Source of the DNA: Comamonas sp. lk
GTDB taxonomy: Bacteria > Pseudomonadota > Gammaproteobacteria > Burkholderiales > Burkholderiaceae_C
Reading direction: 5' to 3'
Assembly: GCA_945875225.1 (NCBI GenBank)
Contig: CAMCJY010000055.1
Coordinates: 1-9,407 of the forward strand
DNA: 9,407 bases
Position numbers and translations under genes: made by a program. Below are positions 1 through 6,545 of this stretch, piece after piece. The notes beneath the pieces are model-generated. The model made no database searches, had not been told where the DNA came from, and was given only the letters and a program-made list of their open reading frames with translations. The first letter of the stretch is position 1. Each line of letters opens with the position of its first letter.

Positions 1-808
1 CGTCAGCGCCGCTCAGGACTGCCAGTTTGGCGTCTTCTACGTCTTGTATGCCTTTGAGAATGAGCTTGCCGCCCCATTGTTCCTTCACCCAAGCCACATC
101 GGCCCAAGACAGGCGCGGGTCAAACTGTTCATTGGTCCAAGCCGCCAGCGACTTCATATCGCTGACCGCTTTGACGTGGCCCACCAGGTTGCCAAAGCTA
201 TGGCGGCGCGTGCCGGCCATGCCTAGGCACCAGCGCGGTTTGGTCAGCAGATTGAGGATGGTGGACAGCGTCGGCTTGGGTGGCGCGGTCAGACCGTTTT
301 TCAGGTCTTTGTGGCGCTGGCCTATTACTTGCAAATCCAGGGTCAGCACCAGCGCGTCGCAACCGGCTTTGCGAGTGCGCTCGATCATATTCACCATGGC
401 CTGGCGGTCGCGCATCATGTAGAGCTGAAACCAGAAAGGGCGGGTGGTGTTGGCCGCCACGTCTTCGATGGAGCAAATGCTCATGGTCGACAGCATGAAG
501 GGAATCCCGAATTTTTCGGCTGCGCGCGCGGCTTTGATTTCGCCATCGGCACATTGCATGCCGGTCAGGCCCACCGGCGCAATCGCCACCGGCATCTTCA
601 CATCCACACCCACCATGCGGGTGGCCGTGCTACGGTTTTCCATGTTCACGGCCACGCGCTGGCGAAGCTTGATTTTTTGAAAATCCTCGCTATTGGCGCG
701 GTAGGTGCCCTCGGTCCAGCTGCCGGAGTCGGCATAGTCATAAAACATGCGCGGCACTCGCTTTTGGGCCAGAACGCGCAGGTCTTCGATGTTGGTGATT
801 ACAGGCAT
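1..808 (-). CDS. FMN-dependent alpha-hydroxy-acid dehydrogenase/oxidase (LldD-like), 3' end outside window
   Basis: Reading the minus strand from the ATG at 806-808 gives 269 residues with no stop before the window edge; the family is normally about 370-400 residues, so roughly the last third is missing. It belongs to the FMN-dependent L-lactate dehydrogenase / glycolate oxidase family, which oxidises 2-hydroxy acids to 2-oxo acids and passes electrons to quinone or oxygen. Visible family marks are the N-terminal YDYADSG segment (residues 23-29) with GTYRAN following, IAPVGLTGMQ (76-85), FQLY with the active-site Tyr (127-130), LTLDLQVIGQRHKD (155-168) carrying the conserved Arg, and GKLILKGI with the catalytic-site Lys252. 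The His-Gly-Gly-Arg catalytic block would lie beyond position 1. The Shine-Dalgarno is weak (GACGAG just before the start). The substrate cannot be fixed from this part; L-lactate or another 2-hydroxy acid is likely. Codon use resembles that of its neighbours. Confidence 0.9.
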   Translation of the reverse strand, partial: MPVITNIEDLRVLAQKRVPRMFYDYADSGSWTEGTYRANSEDFQKIKLRQRVAVNMENRSTATRMVGVDVKMPVAIAPVGLTGMQCADGEIKAARAAEKFGIPFMLSTMSICSIEDVAANTTRPFWFQLYMMRDRQAMVNMIERTRKAGCDALVLTLDLQVIGQRHKDLKNGLTAPPKPTLSTILNLLTKPRWCLGMAGTRRHSFGNLVGHVKAVSDMKSLAAWTNEQFDPRLSWADVAWVKEQWGGKLILKGIQDVEDAKLAVLSGAD

Positions 809-985
809 GGGCTCGTCGCAATGAACGTATATGAAGGCGCGATAGTAATGCCGCGCGCCAACTTGCACTGTGAAAACTGACTTGGCAGGGTTGAAATTAT
901 TTGCCTGGCGACCGGTGCTCGCCCGTGGCCGCAAAATTTTGCAAGGCCCCGCCAGTAGCCAACCGCGCAGGCTTGGAAACGGGCG

Positions 986-1016
986 AAATAAAGCCATTCT
1001 CCCAACGGGGAACGGC
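986..1016 (-). terminator. Probable rho-independent terminator after tRNA-Leu
   Basis: Read on the minus strand, an arm GCCGTTCCC (1016-1008) pairs with GGGAGAATGGC (1003-993) through a GTT-containing loop, with one G-T wobble and one bulged A. It is followed at once by TTTATTT (992-986). It lies about 50 bases beyond the tRNA 3' end and before the FMN dehydrogenase start, so it would end the tRNA transcript and separate it from that gene. The call rests on manual pairing; no folding energy was computed. Confidence 0.5.
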
Positions 1017-1066
1017 TGATTGCGCTGCTCAAAGCGACTGAGCGCTTGGTAACAAGACTTAGCTTG

Positions 1067-1151
1067 TGGTGCCCGGGGCCGGAATCGAACCGGCACGCCT
1101 TGCGGCGGGGGATTTTGAGTCCCCTGCGTCTACCAATTTCACCACCCGGGC
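1067..1151 (-). tRNA. tRNA-Leu (anticodon CAA)
   Basis: The minus strand reads as a complete 85-nt class II tRNA. The acceptor arm GCCCGGG (1151-1145) pairs with CCCGGGC (1077-1071), and ACCA is encoded in the DNA (1070-1067). A D-arm with GGTAGACGC follows. The anticodon stem GGGGA/TCCCC encloses the loop CTCAAAA, giving anticodon CAA for UUG codons. The long variable arm typical of tRNA-Leu is built around CGCCGCAAGGCG, and the T-arm contains GGTTCGATTCC. It is divergent from the transaminase gene and upstream of, but probably not co-transcribed with, the FMN dehydrogenase. Confidence 0.97.
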
Positions 1152-1171
1152 GGTGTGCAGCGAAGCGGCGG

Positions 1172-1177
1172 ATTATG
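1172..1177 (-). promoter_or_regulatory. Extended -10 promoter element of tRNA-Leu
   Basis: On the minus strand CATAAT (five of six to TATAAT) is preceded by TGC, forming a TGn extended -10. It lies 20 bases before the mature tRNA 5' end, a normal distance for a short leader. The bases just downstream are GC-rich (CCGCCGC), as in stringently controlled stable-RNA promoters. No good -35 is seen at 16-18 bp. Confidence 0.5.
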
Positions 1178-1196
1178 GCACAGGCGATAGTGCGGT

Positions 1197-1226
1197 TTGA
1201 CCGCTTGCGCGCCGGTGGCACATACA
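1197..1226 (+). promoter_or_regulatory. Weak candidate promoter of the transaminase gene
   Basis: TTGACC (1197-1202, five of six to the -35 consensus) is followed after 18 bases by CATACA (1221-1226, three of six to the -10). The -35 is inside a small inverted repeat, GCGGT-TTG-ACCGC (1192-1204), that could be an operator half-site pair. Transcription would start near 1233, leaving a leader of about 90 nt. The poor -10 makes this tentative. Confidence 0.25.
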
Positions 1227-1238
1227 TCAGCCCCGAGT

Positions 1239-1281
1239 GCGTGCATATCCTCTCATTGCACGCTTTGCACGGTGCTTTTTT
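1239..1281 (+). other. Stem-loop and T6 tract in the transaminase leader
   Basis: GCGTGCA (1239-1245) and TGCACGC (1257-1263) form a perfect 7-bp stem with an 11-nt loop. They are followed by GCACGGTGC and six T residues (1276-1281). TTGCACG also occurs twice in a row here. The structure lies in the putative 5' leader and could influence read-through, but the stem nearest the T tract is too short to be a convincing terminator. Confidence 0.25.
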
Positions 1282-1313
1282 CGGCGACACTGCGCGCACC
1301 CAGGTTCCCTACC

Positions 1314-1318
1314 AGGAG
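1314..1318 (+). promoter_or_regulatory. Ribosome binding site fixing the transaminase start
   Basis: AGGAG ends 6 bases before the ATG at 1325. The open frame continues upstream to 1046, but that part lies on the tRNA gene, so this site decides the start. Confidence 0.8.
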
Positions 1319-1324
1319 TGCGCC

Positions 1325-2233
1325 ATGTCCGATCAAAACGACCAAGATTTCTCCAAAGGCTGCGCCTATGTGCGCGGTCAATACGTGCCCATTGCCCATG
1401 CCAGTATTCCAATAACTGACCTGGGTTTTTTGCACTCGGATGCCACCTACGATGTAGTCACGGTATGGGACGGTGCGTTTTTTCGCCTGGATACACACCT
1501 TGAGCGCTTCGCGCGCAGTTGCCAGCGCTGGCGCTTGGACCCCGGCGTGGATGATGCGCAAATTACCGCCATCCTGAGCGAGTGTGTGCGCCGCAGCGGA
1601 TTGCGGGCCTCGTATGTGGAAATGCTGTGTACACGCGGGCAAACGCCCTGGGGCTCGCGCGATCCGCGCCAGGCGGCGAACCAGTTTTATGCGTTTGCTG
1701 TGCCTTTTGTCTGGATTGCAAACGCGCAGCAACGCGCCACCGGCTTGCATTTGCGCATCAGCCACGTGCAGCGCATACCGGCGGCCTCGGTGGACCCGAC
1801 GACCAAAAACTACCACTGGAATGACCTGACCATGGGCTTGCTAGATGCCTTGGACGGCGGTGCCGACAGCGTGGTGCTGGTGGACGATAAAGACCACGTA
1901 GTGGAAGGGCCGGGCTTTAATGTCTTTTGCGCCCACGCCGGCCAGCTCATGACGCCAGACCAGGGCATGCTCGAAGGTGTGACGCGGCGCACCGTGATAG
2001 AGATCGCGCAATCACTGGGCTTGCCAGTGCAGGTACGGCCTGTTAGCGCCACCGAATTTCGCGCGGCGGACGAAGTCTTTATTTCCAGCTCTGGTGGTGG
2101 TGTGTTGCCGGTCACGCGGGTCGATGGGCACAAGGTGGCCGATGGTGCCATCGGTCCGCTCACCCGCAAGCTTTCTGATACCTACTGGGCCTGGCACCAG
2201 GATCCGGCGATGCATGTGCCAATAGCGTATTGA
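1325..2233 (+). CDS. Class IV PLP-dependent aminotransferase, (R)-amine transaminase-like
   Basis: This 302-residue protein belongs to fold-type IV PLP aminotransferases (branched-chain aminotransferase, D-amino-acid transaminase, 4-amino-4-deoxychorismate lyase). Visible marks are the phosphate-side HLERF block (residues 58-62), the Schiff-base Lys161 in DPTTKNYHWND, Glu194 in EGPGFN expected to bind the pyridine nitrogen, GVTRR (218-222) and SSSGGGVLPVTRVDG (254-268). From memory, the order and wording of KGCAYVRG, HSDATYDV, VWDGAFFRLD, GMLEGVTR and the C-terminal YWAWH resemble the (R)-selective amine:pyruvate transaminase subgroup more than IlvE or Dat. The protein is soluble, with no signal peptide. 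The start is the ATG with AGGAG upstream; a longer reading would run through the tRNA. It converges on the Rieske oxygenase gene with a 32-base gap and is divergent from tRNA-Leu. Family assignment is secure; substrate is inferred. A D-amino-acid or branched-chain role is the alternative. Confidence 0.9.
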   Translation: MSDQNDQDFSKGCAYVRGQYVPIAHASIPITDLGFLHSDATYDVVTVWDGAFFRLDTHLERFARSCQRWRLDPGVDDAQITAILSECVRRSGLRASYVEMLCTRGQTPWGSRDPRQAANQFYAFAVPFVWIANAQQRATGLHLRISHVQRIPAASVDPTTKNYHWNDLTMGLLDALDGGADSVVLVDDKDHVVEGPGFNVFCAHAGQLMTPDQGMLEGVTRRTVIEIAQSLGLPVQVRPVSATEFRAADEVFISSSGGGVLPVTRVDGHKVADGAIGPLTRKLSDTYWAWHQDPAMHVPIAY

Positions 2234-2265
2234 TCGGGGCAGCGCCTAGAGCGCGTTCAAGCGCA

Positions 2266-3489
2266 TCAAAAAAACGATTCCGGCAACGGTGCATCCGGTA
2301 CACCGGTGAGCTTGCCCAATTCCCGGTGAAAGTGCGACAGCATGGGCTCGTTCTGTCCGAAGACGACGCCGGGCAGGCGGCCGCTGGCCAGGTTGATGTG
2401 GATATTTTGTTGCTGGGTGAAGTCTTCGCCTGAAATGACTTCGGTGGAGACTTTCCAGCTCTTGTTCCACCGCGTGGCATCGGCCTCGCTGGCAATGGCT
2501 TGGGGTATATAAAACCGTACCCTGGCGCGGGTGCGGCCCACGTCCAGCGGCTGAAAATCCCACAACTCCATATGCCCGTCCATGGGGATGTTGAGCACCG
2601 CATGCGGCGAGACCGAAAAAACAGTCGAAGCATGTTTCAGCACCGACCATTCGGACTGTGGCAAGTGGCGCTGCTCGTCAATGCTTTTGCGCGGCAGTGG
2701 GAACAGGGCATGCGGGCCGAAGCATTCGTAAATTACGGGGTAGCAGCGAAAGCGCGGCGCCAGCGTATTGCGATGCAGCGCAGCGATGTGGTATCCCTCC
2801 ATAAAGGTTTCCAGCAAGAGCTTCCAGTTGGCGGCAAAGTCCCAAAACACTTCCTGGTAAAAATGAAAATTGCCAAATACAAATTCGCCCATGCGGCTGT
2901 GCATCCCAAAGGTGTCGCGCTCGGCATCTATGGGCTCCTGGCCTTGGGGGCGCACCAGCAGCATGCCAGCGGTTTCCAGGCAGGGCACCTCTATCAGGTT
3001 GAACTGTCCGCATTCCATGCGGCTTTGCAATTGGGCAAAGCCGCCCATGTCATTGGCGTGGCGTACCAAGGTGCCGCTGTTGTCATAGGTCCATGCATGG
3101 TAAGGGCAGCTAAAACTGTGCTGCGACTGGCCGCGGTGTTGCACAAACTGACCCTTGGTATCCAACTCGAAGCCCACCAGGCGTGAGCCCCGGTGGCGGC
3201 AGATGTTCAAAAACGCTTTGACGCTGCCTTGGGCGGTACGCGTCAAAAAAATGGGCGCACCGGGCAGATCGCAGGTGAACCAGTCCCCGGGGGCAGGCAG
3301 GTCCGGCGAGAAGCCGGCCAACAGGGGCACTTGCCCACCAAACAGCGTAGTGAGCTCGCGCTGAAAGTGCGCTGGACTGGTATAGCGCTCGGCTGGATTC
3401 CAATAGGGTGCGTCCCATAAAGGCGTGGTATTGGCGTCAATGTGCGCAAAAGTTTTTTTCAGTAGCTCGACCTGTCGTTCGTGTTTCAT
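2266..3489 (-). CDS. Rieske non-heme iron oxygenase, alpha (catalytic) subunit
   Basis: The 407-residue product is an aromatic-ring-hydroxylating / quaternary-amine-type Rieske oxygenase large subunit. The Rieske [2Fe-2S] ligands are Cys97 and His99 (CRH) and Cys128 and His131 (CPYH). The catalytic domain has NWKLLLETFMEGYHIAALH (221-239), giving iron ligands His234 and His239, and Asp356 in GEDF. The residue that bridges Rieske and iron centres between subunits is Glu231 rather than the more usual Asp, as in choline monooxygenase, GbcA and CntA relatives. That suggests O-/N-dealkylation or hydroxylation of a small or amine substrate rather than arene dioxygenation (inference). The spacing between the two Rieske motifs is 28 residues, longer than the usual 15-17. 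The ATG at 3489 was chosen over an upstream in-frame start at 3621 because GGAG (3495-3498) precedes it and homology begins soon after. No reductase, ferredoxin or beta subunit gene lies in the window. Confidence 0.92.
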   Translation of the reverse strand: MKHERQVELLKKTFAHIDANTTPLWDAPYWNPAERYTSPAHFQRELTTLFGGQVPLLAGFSPDLPAPGDWFTCDLPGAPIFLTRTAQGSVKAFLNICRHRGSRLVGFELDTKGQFVQHRGQSQHSFSCPYHAWTYDNSGTLVRHANDMGGFAQLQSRMECGQFNLIEVPCLETAGMLLVRPQGQEPIDAERDTFGMHSRMGEFVFGNFHFYQEVFWDFAANWKLLLETFMEGYHIAALHRNTLAPRFRCYPVIYECFGPHALFPLPRKSIDEQRHLPQSEWSVLKHASTVFSVSPHAVLNIPMDGHMELWDFQPLDVGRTRARVRFYIPQAIASEADATRWNKSWKVSTEVISGEDFTQQQNIHINLASGRLPGVVFGQNEPMLSHFHRELGKLTGVPDAPLPESFF

Positions 3490-3494
3490 CAAGG

Positions 3495-3498
3495 CTCC
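3495..3498 (-). promoter_or_regulatory. Ribosome binding site of the Rieske oxygenase
   Basis: On the minus strand GGAG is followed by five bases and then the ATG at 3489. It supports the 407-residue start over the in-frame alternative 44 codons upstream. Confidence 0.65.
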
Positions 3499-3565
3499 GC
3501 AAACAAAGGATGACGCCGCCGCTCGGGCGGGCATGCGGCACCCAGACAAGGGGTTAGCGCAGTTG

Positions 3566-3571
3566 ATTTTA
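3566..3571 (-). promoter_or_regulatory. Candidate -10 element of the Rieske oxygenase gene
   Basis: TAAAAT on the minus strand matches the -10 consensus at five of six positions and would give a leader of about 70 nt. At 17 bp upstream no -35 is recognisable, as expected if an activator is needed. A second possibility is TAGGCT at 3626-3621, spaced about 31 bp from the centre of the FNR-type box. Confidence 0.3.
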
Positions 3572-3647
3572 GCCAGCGTGCATTCAGCGCTGCGCCCGCC
3601 AGTAGGCGCGCATGCTGTCAAGCCTAGGTTATCGGGCTGCTGAGGGC

Positions 3648-3661
3648 TTGATGTGCATCAA
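3648..3661 (-). promoter_or_regulatory. Perfect FNR/ANR/FixK-type operator (TTGAT-N4-ATCAA)
   Basis: TTGATGTGCATCAA matches the FNR/ANR consensus TTGAT-N4-ATCAA at all ten specified positions. It lies in the 188-bp gap between the PanE-like gene (stop at 3678) and the Rieske gene (start at 3489), so the only gene it can precede is the oxygenase. Being palindromic it also forms a hairpin, and plus-strand T residues (3670-3674) follow. It could instead be part of a structure at the 3' end of the PanE-like transcript. Confidence 0.5.
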
Positions 3662-3677
3662 GGCCAGGCTTTTTGTA

Positions 3678-4634
3678 TCAGCCTTGCACACTATAGGTCG
3701 ACTCGACCAATTTAACCAGTGCGTACATAGCTTGGTTCACCGGCGTGGGCACGCCCAGCGCCTGTCCGCGGCGCACCACAAAGCCATTGAGGTGGTCGAT
3801 CTCGCTGAGTTTGTGGCGCGCCATGTCTTGCGCGGTGGAGGATTTTTGCCCCGCCATAGTCTTGGAAATATGGGCCACGGCTTGCATCGCAGTGGCCTCG
3901 TCGAGTACTGTGCCATCGGCGCAGGCCACGGCCAGCACCTCGCGCACCAAAGCGCTTTGGGTGGTCCCGATAGCGTGCACAGCGGCCAGTTGGCCGTAGC
4001 TGGTTTGGGTCAAGCCGGAAATCGCGTTCAACACACAGTTAATAAGCAACTTGGACCACAAGTCGGCCATCACGTTCTGCGAGATGTGCACGGGTACCTG
4101 GGCGCTGGCAAAAAGTTCGACGATGCGTGAGAAGACCGCTGGCGCATTATCAAGCCGGCAAGCCTGCGGGCTGCCTATGAGCAGTTCCCCCCGGCCATGG
4201 TGTTTGATGCAACCGGGCGCTGTAATTTCGGTCGCCACATACACCACCGTTGGAACCACTGGATTGGGTAGTTCGCTCGCGATAAGGGCTACATTTTCTA
4301 AGCCGTTTTGCAGACTCATGATGATGGCCTGGGGTGCCACGTGGGCGGCCATGCTGTGGGCTAGCGCTGAGGTATCGGTGGACTTGACGCAAAACAACAC
4401 CAGATCCGCTGTGCGCAAAGCCGCGAAATCTGTGCTGGCGTCCAGGCGTACGGTTTCTACGCCTGCGGCGTGGGCCAAGTCCAGTTGCAAGCCACGGTTC
4501 TGTATCGCCCTCACATGCGCGGGCCGGCCGATCAGCGTGACCTGATGTCCGGCGCGCGCCAGCATGGCGCCGAAAAAACTACCAACGGCGCCCGCGCCTA
4601 CGACGGCAATTTGCTTAAAGGGGGACGTGCGCAT
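3678..4634 (-). CDS. 2-dehydropantoate 2-reductase family protein (PanE/ApbA-like)
   Basis: The 318-residue protein has a full ketopantoate reductase architecture. An N-terminal Rossmann fold binds NADP(H) through GAGAVGSFFG (residues 13-22), with FCVKSTDT (81-88) and SLQNGLEN (107-114, Asn110). The C-terminal helical domain has LWSKLLINCVLNAISGLT (192-209), giving catalytic Lys195 and Asn199/Asn203, and then Ser266, Asp270 and Glu278 (SSTAQD...SEID). All expected catalytic residues are present. True PanE reduces 2-dehydropantoate to pantoate for coenzyme A synthesis. Many family members in bacterial catabolic clusters act on other 2-oxo acids or are uncharacterised, and here no pantothenate genes are nearby. 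The gene follows the TRAP permease by 87 bases and precedes the Rieske gene by 188, all on the minus strand. No clear Shine-Dalgarno precedes the ATG. Size and length are normal for the family. Confidence 0.88.
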   Translation of the reverse strand: MRTSPFKQIAVVGAGAVGSFFGAMLARAGHQVTLIGRPAHVRAIQNRGLQLDLAHAAGVETVRLDASTDFAALRTADLVLFCVKSTDTSALAHSMAAHVAPQAIIMSLQNGLENVALIASELPNPVVPTVVYVATEITAPGCIKHHGRGELLIGSPQACRLDNAPAVFSRIVELFASAQVPVHISQNVMADLWSKLLINCVLNAISGLTQTSYGQLAAVHAIGTTQSALVREVLAVACADGTVLDEATAMQAVAHISKTMAGQKSSTAQDMARHKLSEIDHLNGFVVRRGQALGVPTPVNQAMYALVKLVESTYSVQG

Positions 4635-4655
4635 AAGGGTTGCTTAGTAGCGCAA

Positions 4656-4661
4656 AGTATA
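4656..4661 (-). promoter_or_regulatory. Candidate -10 element of the PanE-like gene
   Basis: TATACT (five of six to TATAAT) lies on the minus strand about 22 bases before the ATG at 4634. The best upstream partner, TTGCGC (4686-4681), is 19 bp away and weak. If real, the reductase is transcribed apart from the TRAP operon. Confidence 0.3.
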
Positions 4662-4696
4662 GGCGGCGTGTTGAGCCCGCGCGCAAGCGAGCTTGG

Positions 4697-4710
4697 GCGC
4701 TGCGCAGCGC
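4697..4710. repeat. Perfect 14-bp palindrome after the TRAP permease
   Basis: GCGCTGCGCAGCGC is self-complementary and lies 12 bases beyond the permease stop. It may form a hairpin protecting the 3' end of the TRAP transcript. There is no T tract on either strand, so it is not called as an intrinsic terminator. Confidence 0.35.
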
Positions 4711-4721
4711 GACGGGCGAAT

Positions 4722-6545
4722 TTAAGCCATCAATCCCAGAAATTTCGGTAGGGCGGTCGACAATGCGGGTACCAGCGCGATGAGCAAGCTACCGATAAAA
4801 ATGGCCAACAAGGCGGGGGTTACCGAGGCGGCGACTGCGCTAAGGGGTTTGCCGAACATTGCGGAGGCAAAGAAAATATTCATTCCTGCCGGTGGGCATA
4901 AAAAGCCCATCTCCATGGCCGCCAAAAACAAGATGCCAAAGTGCACGGGGTCAATGCCATAGCTTTGGGCTACGGGCAGCAACAAAGGGACCAGCACCAC
5001 GATGGCCGCAAATATTTCCATCAGTGCGCCCGCAAATAGCAAAAAAACCACCAAAGCGACCAGGAACATTTCTTGATTCGGGATCAGGCTTTGCGTTGCT
5101 GTAATGGCGGCATCAGGAATGCCGGCATCAATCAGGAAGTTGGTCAGCGCCAGCGCCATGCCTAGGATGAGGAGTACCCCGCCGATGATTTGGGCGGCGT
5201 CACTCAGGCAGGCGAAAAATGTCTTCCATGTCAATTCGCGGTGCGCTAAGGCCTGGGTCAGCACGGCATAAGTCGCGGTCAGTGCGGCGCTTTCCATGGG
5301 CGTCGCCAGGCCGCTGACCAGGGAGCCTATCGCCACCACGGGCGCCATGATTTCCCATTTCGCGAGCCAAATGGTGGGCCAGAGGGCAGCGTTTGCTGCC
5401 CCGGTGGCCAAGCGGGGCGCATCCGACTTGGTTTGTAAAAAACCACCAAAAATCAGCAAAGCCATCACCATCACCAAGGCCGGTAGGGCGCCGGCTAAAA
5501 ACATCGTGCTAATGGGCACGCGCGCCACAATCGCGTACATGATGAGCGGCACGGAAGGGGCCAGCAGCACGCCTAAGGCGCTGGCGCTGGTGACTAGCCC
5601 GATGCCTTTGCTCTCCGGATAACCCGCATTGCGCAGCAGCGGCAGCATCAGTCCGCCAAGCGCCAAAATGGTAACGCCACTGCCCCCGGTGAAGGCGGTG
5701 AAAAATGAACATAGCAATGCGACGGCGATGACGGACCCTTTCAGTCCCCCACCAAACAGGATAAGAAACAAGTTTCCTAGCCTTTGCGTGGCACCGGTGC
5801 GGGCAAAGAGCAGCCCTGCCAAAGTAAACAAGGGCAGCGCGGGCAAGGAGGGGTTGACCGTGATTTGGTAGTGCGACAAGGCCACCGAGGCCAAGGGCAT
5901 GCCCTCGCTCCAGAAAAGCACAAGGGCCAGGCCACCCAAAACAGTGAATATCGGTGCGCCCGCTACCAAGGCTGCGGCCAGCAAGGCTAAAGCAGGCCAG
6001 GGGGAGAAAGCCGTTCCCTCCAACTGCCCTGCGATGACCAAGCCAAGGCAAGGCGCCGCTGCGGACAAGAGGTAGCCCAGTCTGAAATGCTTTGCACACC
6101 TGACGCCCAATTTAAAGCCCAACAACAAAAAGCACAAGGGCATGCACGCTTGCAGGGTCCAGACGGGCAGGGCATAGGCCAAGGTGTGTGCGGCATCGCG
6201 TTCCGTGAGCACGAATTGCCAGCTCGCATACGCCAGCATGCCACACACCACCGCGGCAAGCAGCTGAGCCAAGCGCCACGCAAGCGTAAGCCCCTTGCTA
6301 CCATCATTGGAGCCAAAGGACGTAAGGTGGCCGTGCCTCTCTGCGGCAAGCGCGCCAAACATCGCAAGCACCAGCCCTAGGTGCTGTACGACGACCGGCG
6401 CATTGGCAATGCCGCTGCCCATCATGGGTCGCATCGCTATCTCGATCACTGGAATGAGCATCATCAGCCCTAAAGCAAGGGCTGCAATTTGTTCATCGAT
6501 GCGACCCAGCCAAGAGCTAAGCGCGCCCGGGCGTGCCATAGTCAC
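4722..6545 (-). CDS. TRAP transporter permease, fused DctQ-DctM (TatQM-like)
   Basis: The 607-residue inner-membrane protein joins both TRAP membrane subunits. Residues about 15-165 form the small DctQ-like four-helix part, with RIDEQIAALALGLMMLIPV as the first membrane segment and an AERHGHLT loop. After a linker helix near 165-200, the large DctM part runs to the end with many hydrophobic segments and family motifs. These include FTAFTGGSGVTILALGG, TSASALGVLLAPSVPLI, LATPMESAALTATYA and LCPPAGMNIFFASAMFGKPL. TRAP permeases use an ion gradient, usually sodium, to import a substrate delivered by a periplasmic binding protein. The GTG at 6545 overlaps the stop of the binding-protein gene (GTGA), indicating translational coupling. 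An ATG at 6539 is an equally reasonable start, two residues shorter. Separate Q and M genes are usual for C4-dicarboxylate systems; fusion is common in other TRAP subgroups. No substrate can be read from the sequence. Confidence 0.93.
   Translation of the reverse strand: MTMARPGALSSWLGRIDEQIAALALGLMMLIPVIEIAMRPMMGSGIANAPVVVQHLGLVLAMFGALAAERHGHLTSFGSNDGSKGLTLAWRLAQLLAAVVCGMLAYASWQFVLTERDAAHTLAYALPVWTLQACMPLCFLLLGFKLGVRCAKHFRLGYLLSAAAPCLGLVIAGQLEGTAFSPWPALALLAAALVAGAPIFTVLGGLALVLFWSEGMPLASVALSHYQITVNPSLPALPLFTLAGLLFARTGATQRLGNLFLILFGGGLKGSVIAVALLCSFFTAFTGGSGVTILALGGLMLPLLRNAGYPESKGIGLVTSASALGVLLAPSVPLIMYAIVARVPISTMFLAGALPALVMVMALLIFGGFLQTKSDAPRLATGAANAALWPTIWLAKWEIMAPVVAIGSLVSGLATPMESAALTATYAVLTQALAHRELTWKTFFACLSDAAQIIGGVLLILGMALALTNFLIDAGIPDAAITATQSLIPNQEMFLVALVVFLLFAGALMEIFAAIVVLVPLLLPVAQSYGIDPVHFGILFLAAMEMGFLCPPAGMNIFFASAMFGKPLSAVAASVTPALLAIFIGSLLIALVPALSTALPKFLGLMA

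Noticed and set aside
311..880. Long open frame on the plus strand opposite the FMN dehydrogenase gene
   Set aside because: Its translation is His/Ala/Gly-rich and unlike any family, while the minus strand encodes a clear FMN enzyme with motifs in order.
1046..1324. N-terminal extension of the transaminase frame
   Set aside because: It runs across the tRNA-Leu gene and its promoter; AGGAG before the ATG at 1325 and the family length support the shorter protein.
2234..2265. Hairpin between the two convergent genes as a bidirectional terminator
   Set aside because: Only a 4-bp GCGC/GCGC stem is possible, and no T tract follows it on either strand; the A7/T7 run lies on the wrong side.
2500..3186. 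Long plus-strand open frame inside the Rieske gene
   Set aside because: It is the antisense shadow of a gene with all metal-ligand motifs; its translation shows no domain.
3490..3621. 44-residue N-terminal extension of the Rieske oxygenase
   Set aside because: The Cys/Ala/Arg-rich extension has no family match visible to me, a good RBS precedes the ATG at 3489, and the extension overlaps the likely promoter.
3678..4634. Calling the reductase panE for pantothenate synthesis
   Set aside because: All catalytic residues fit, but no pantothenate genes are near and the family contains many paralogues with other or unknown substrates, so no gene symbol is given.
4697..4710. Palindrome after the permease as an intrinsic terminator
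   Set aside because: There is no T tract on either side, so only a palindrome is recorded.
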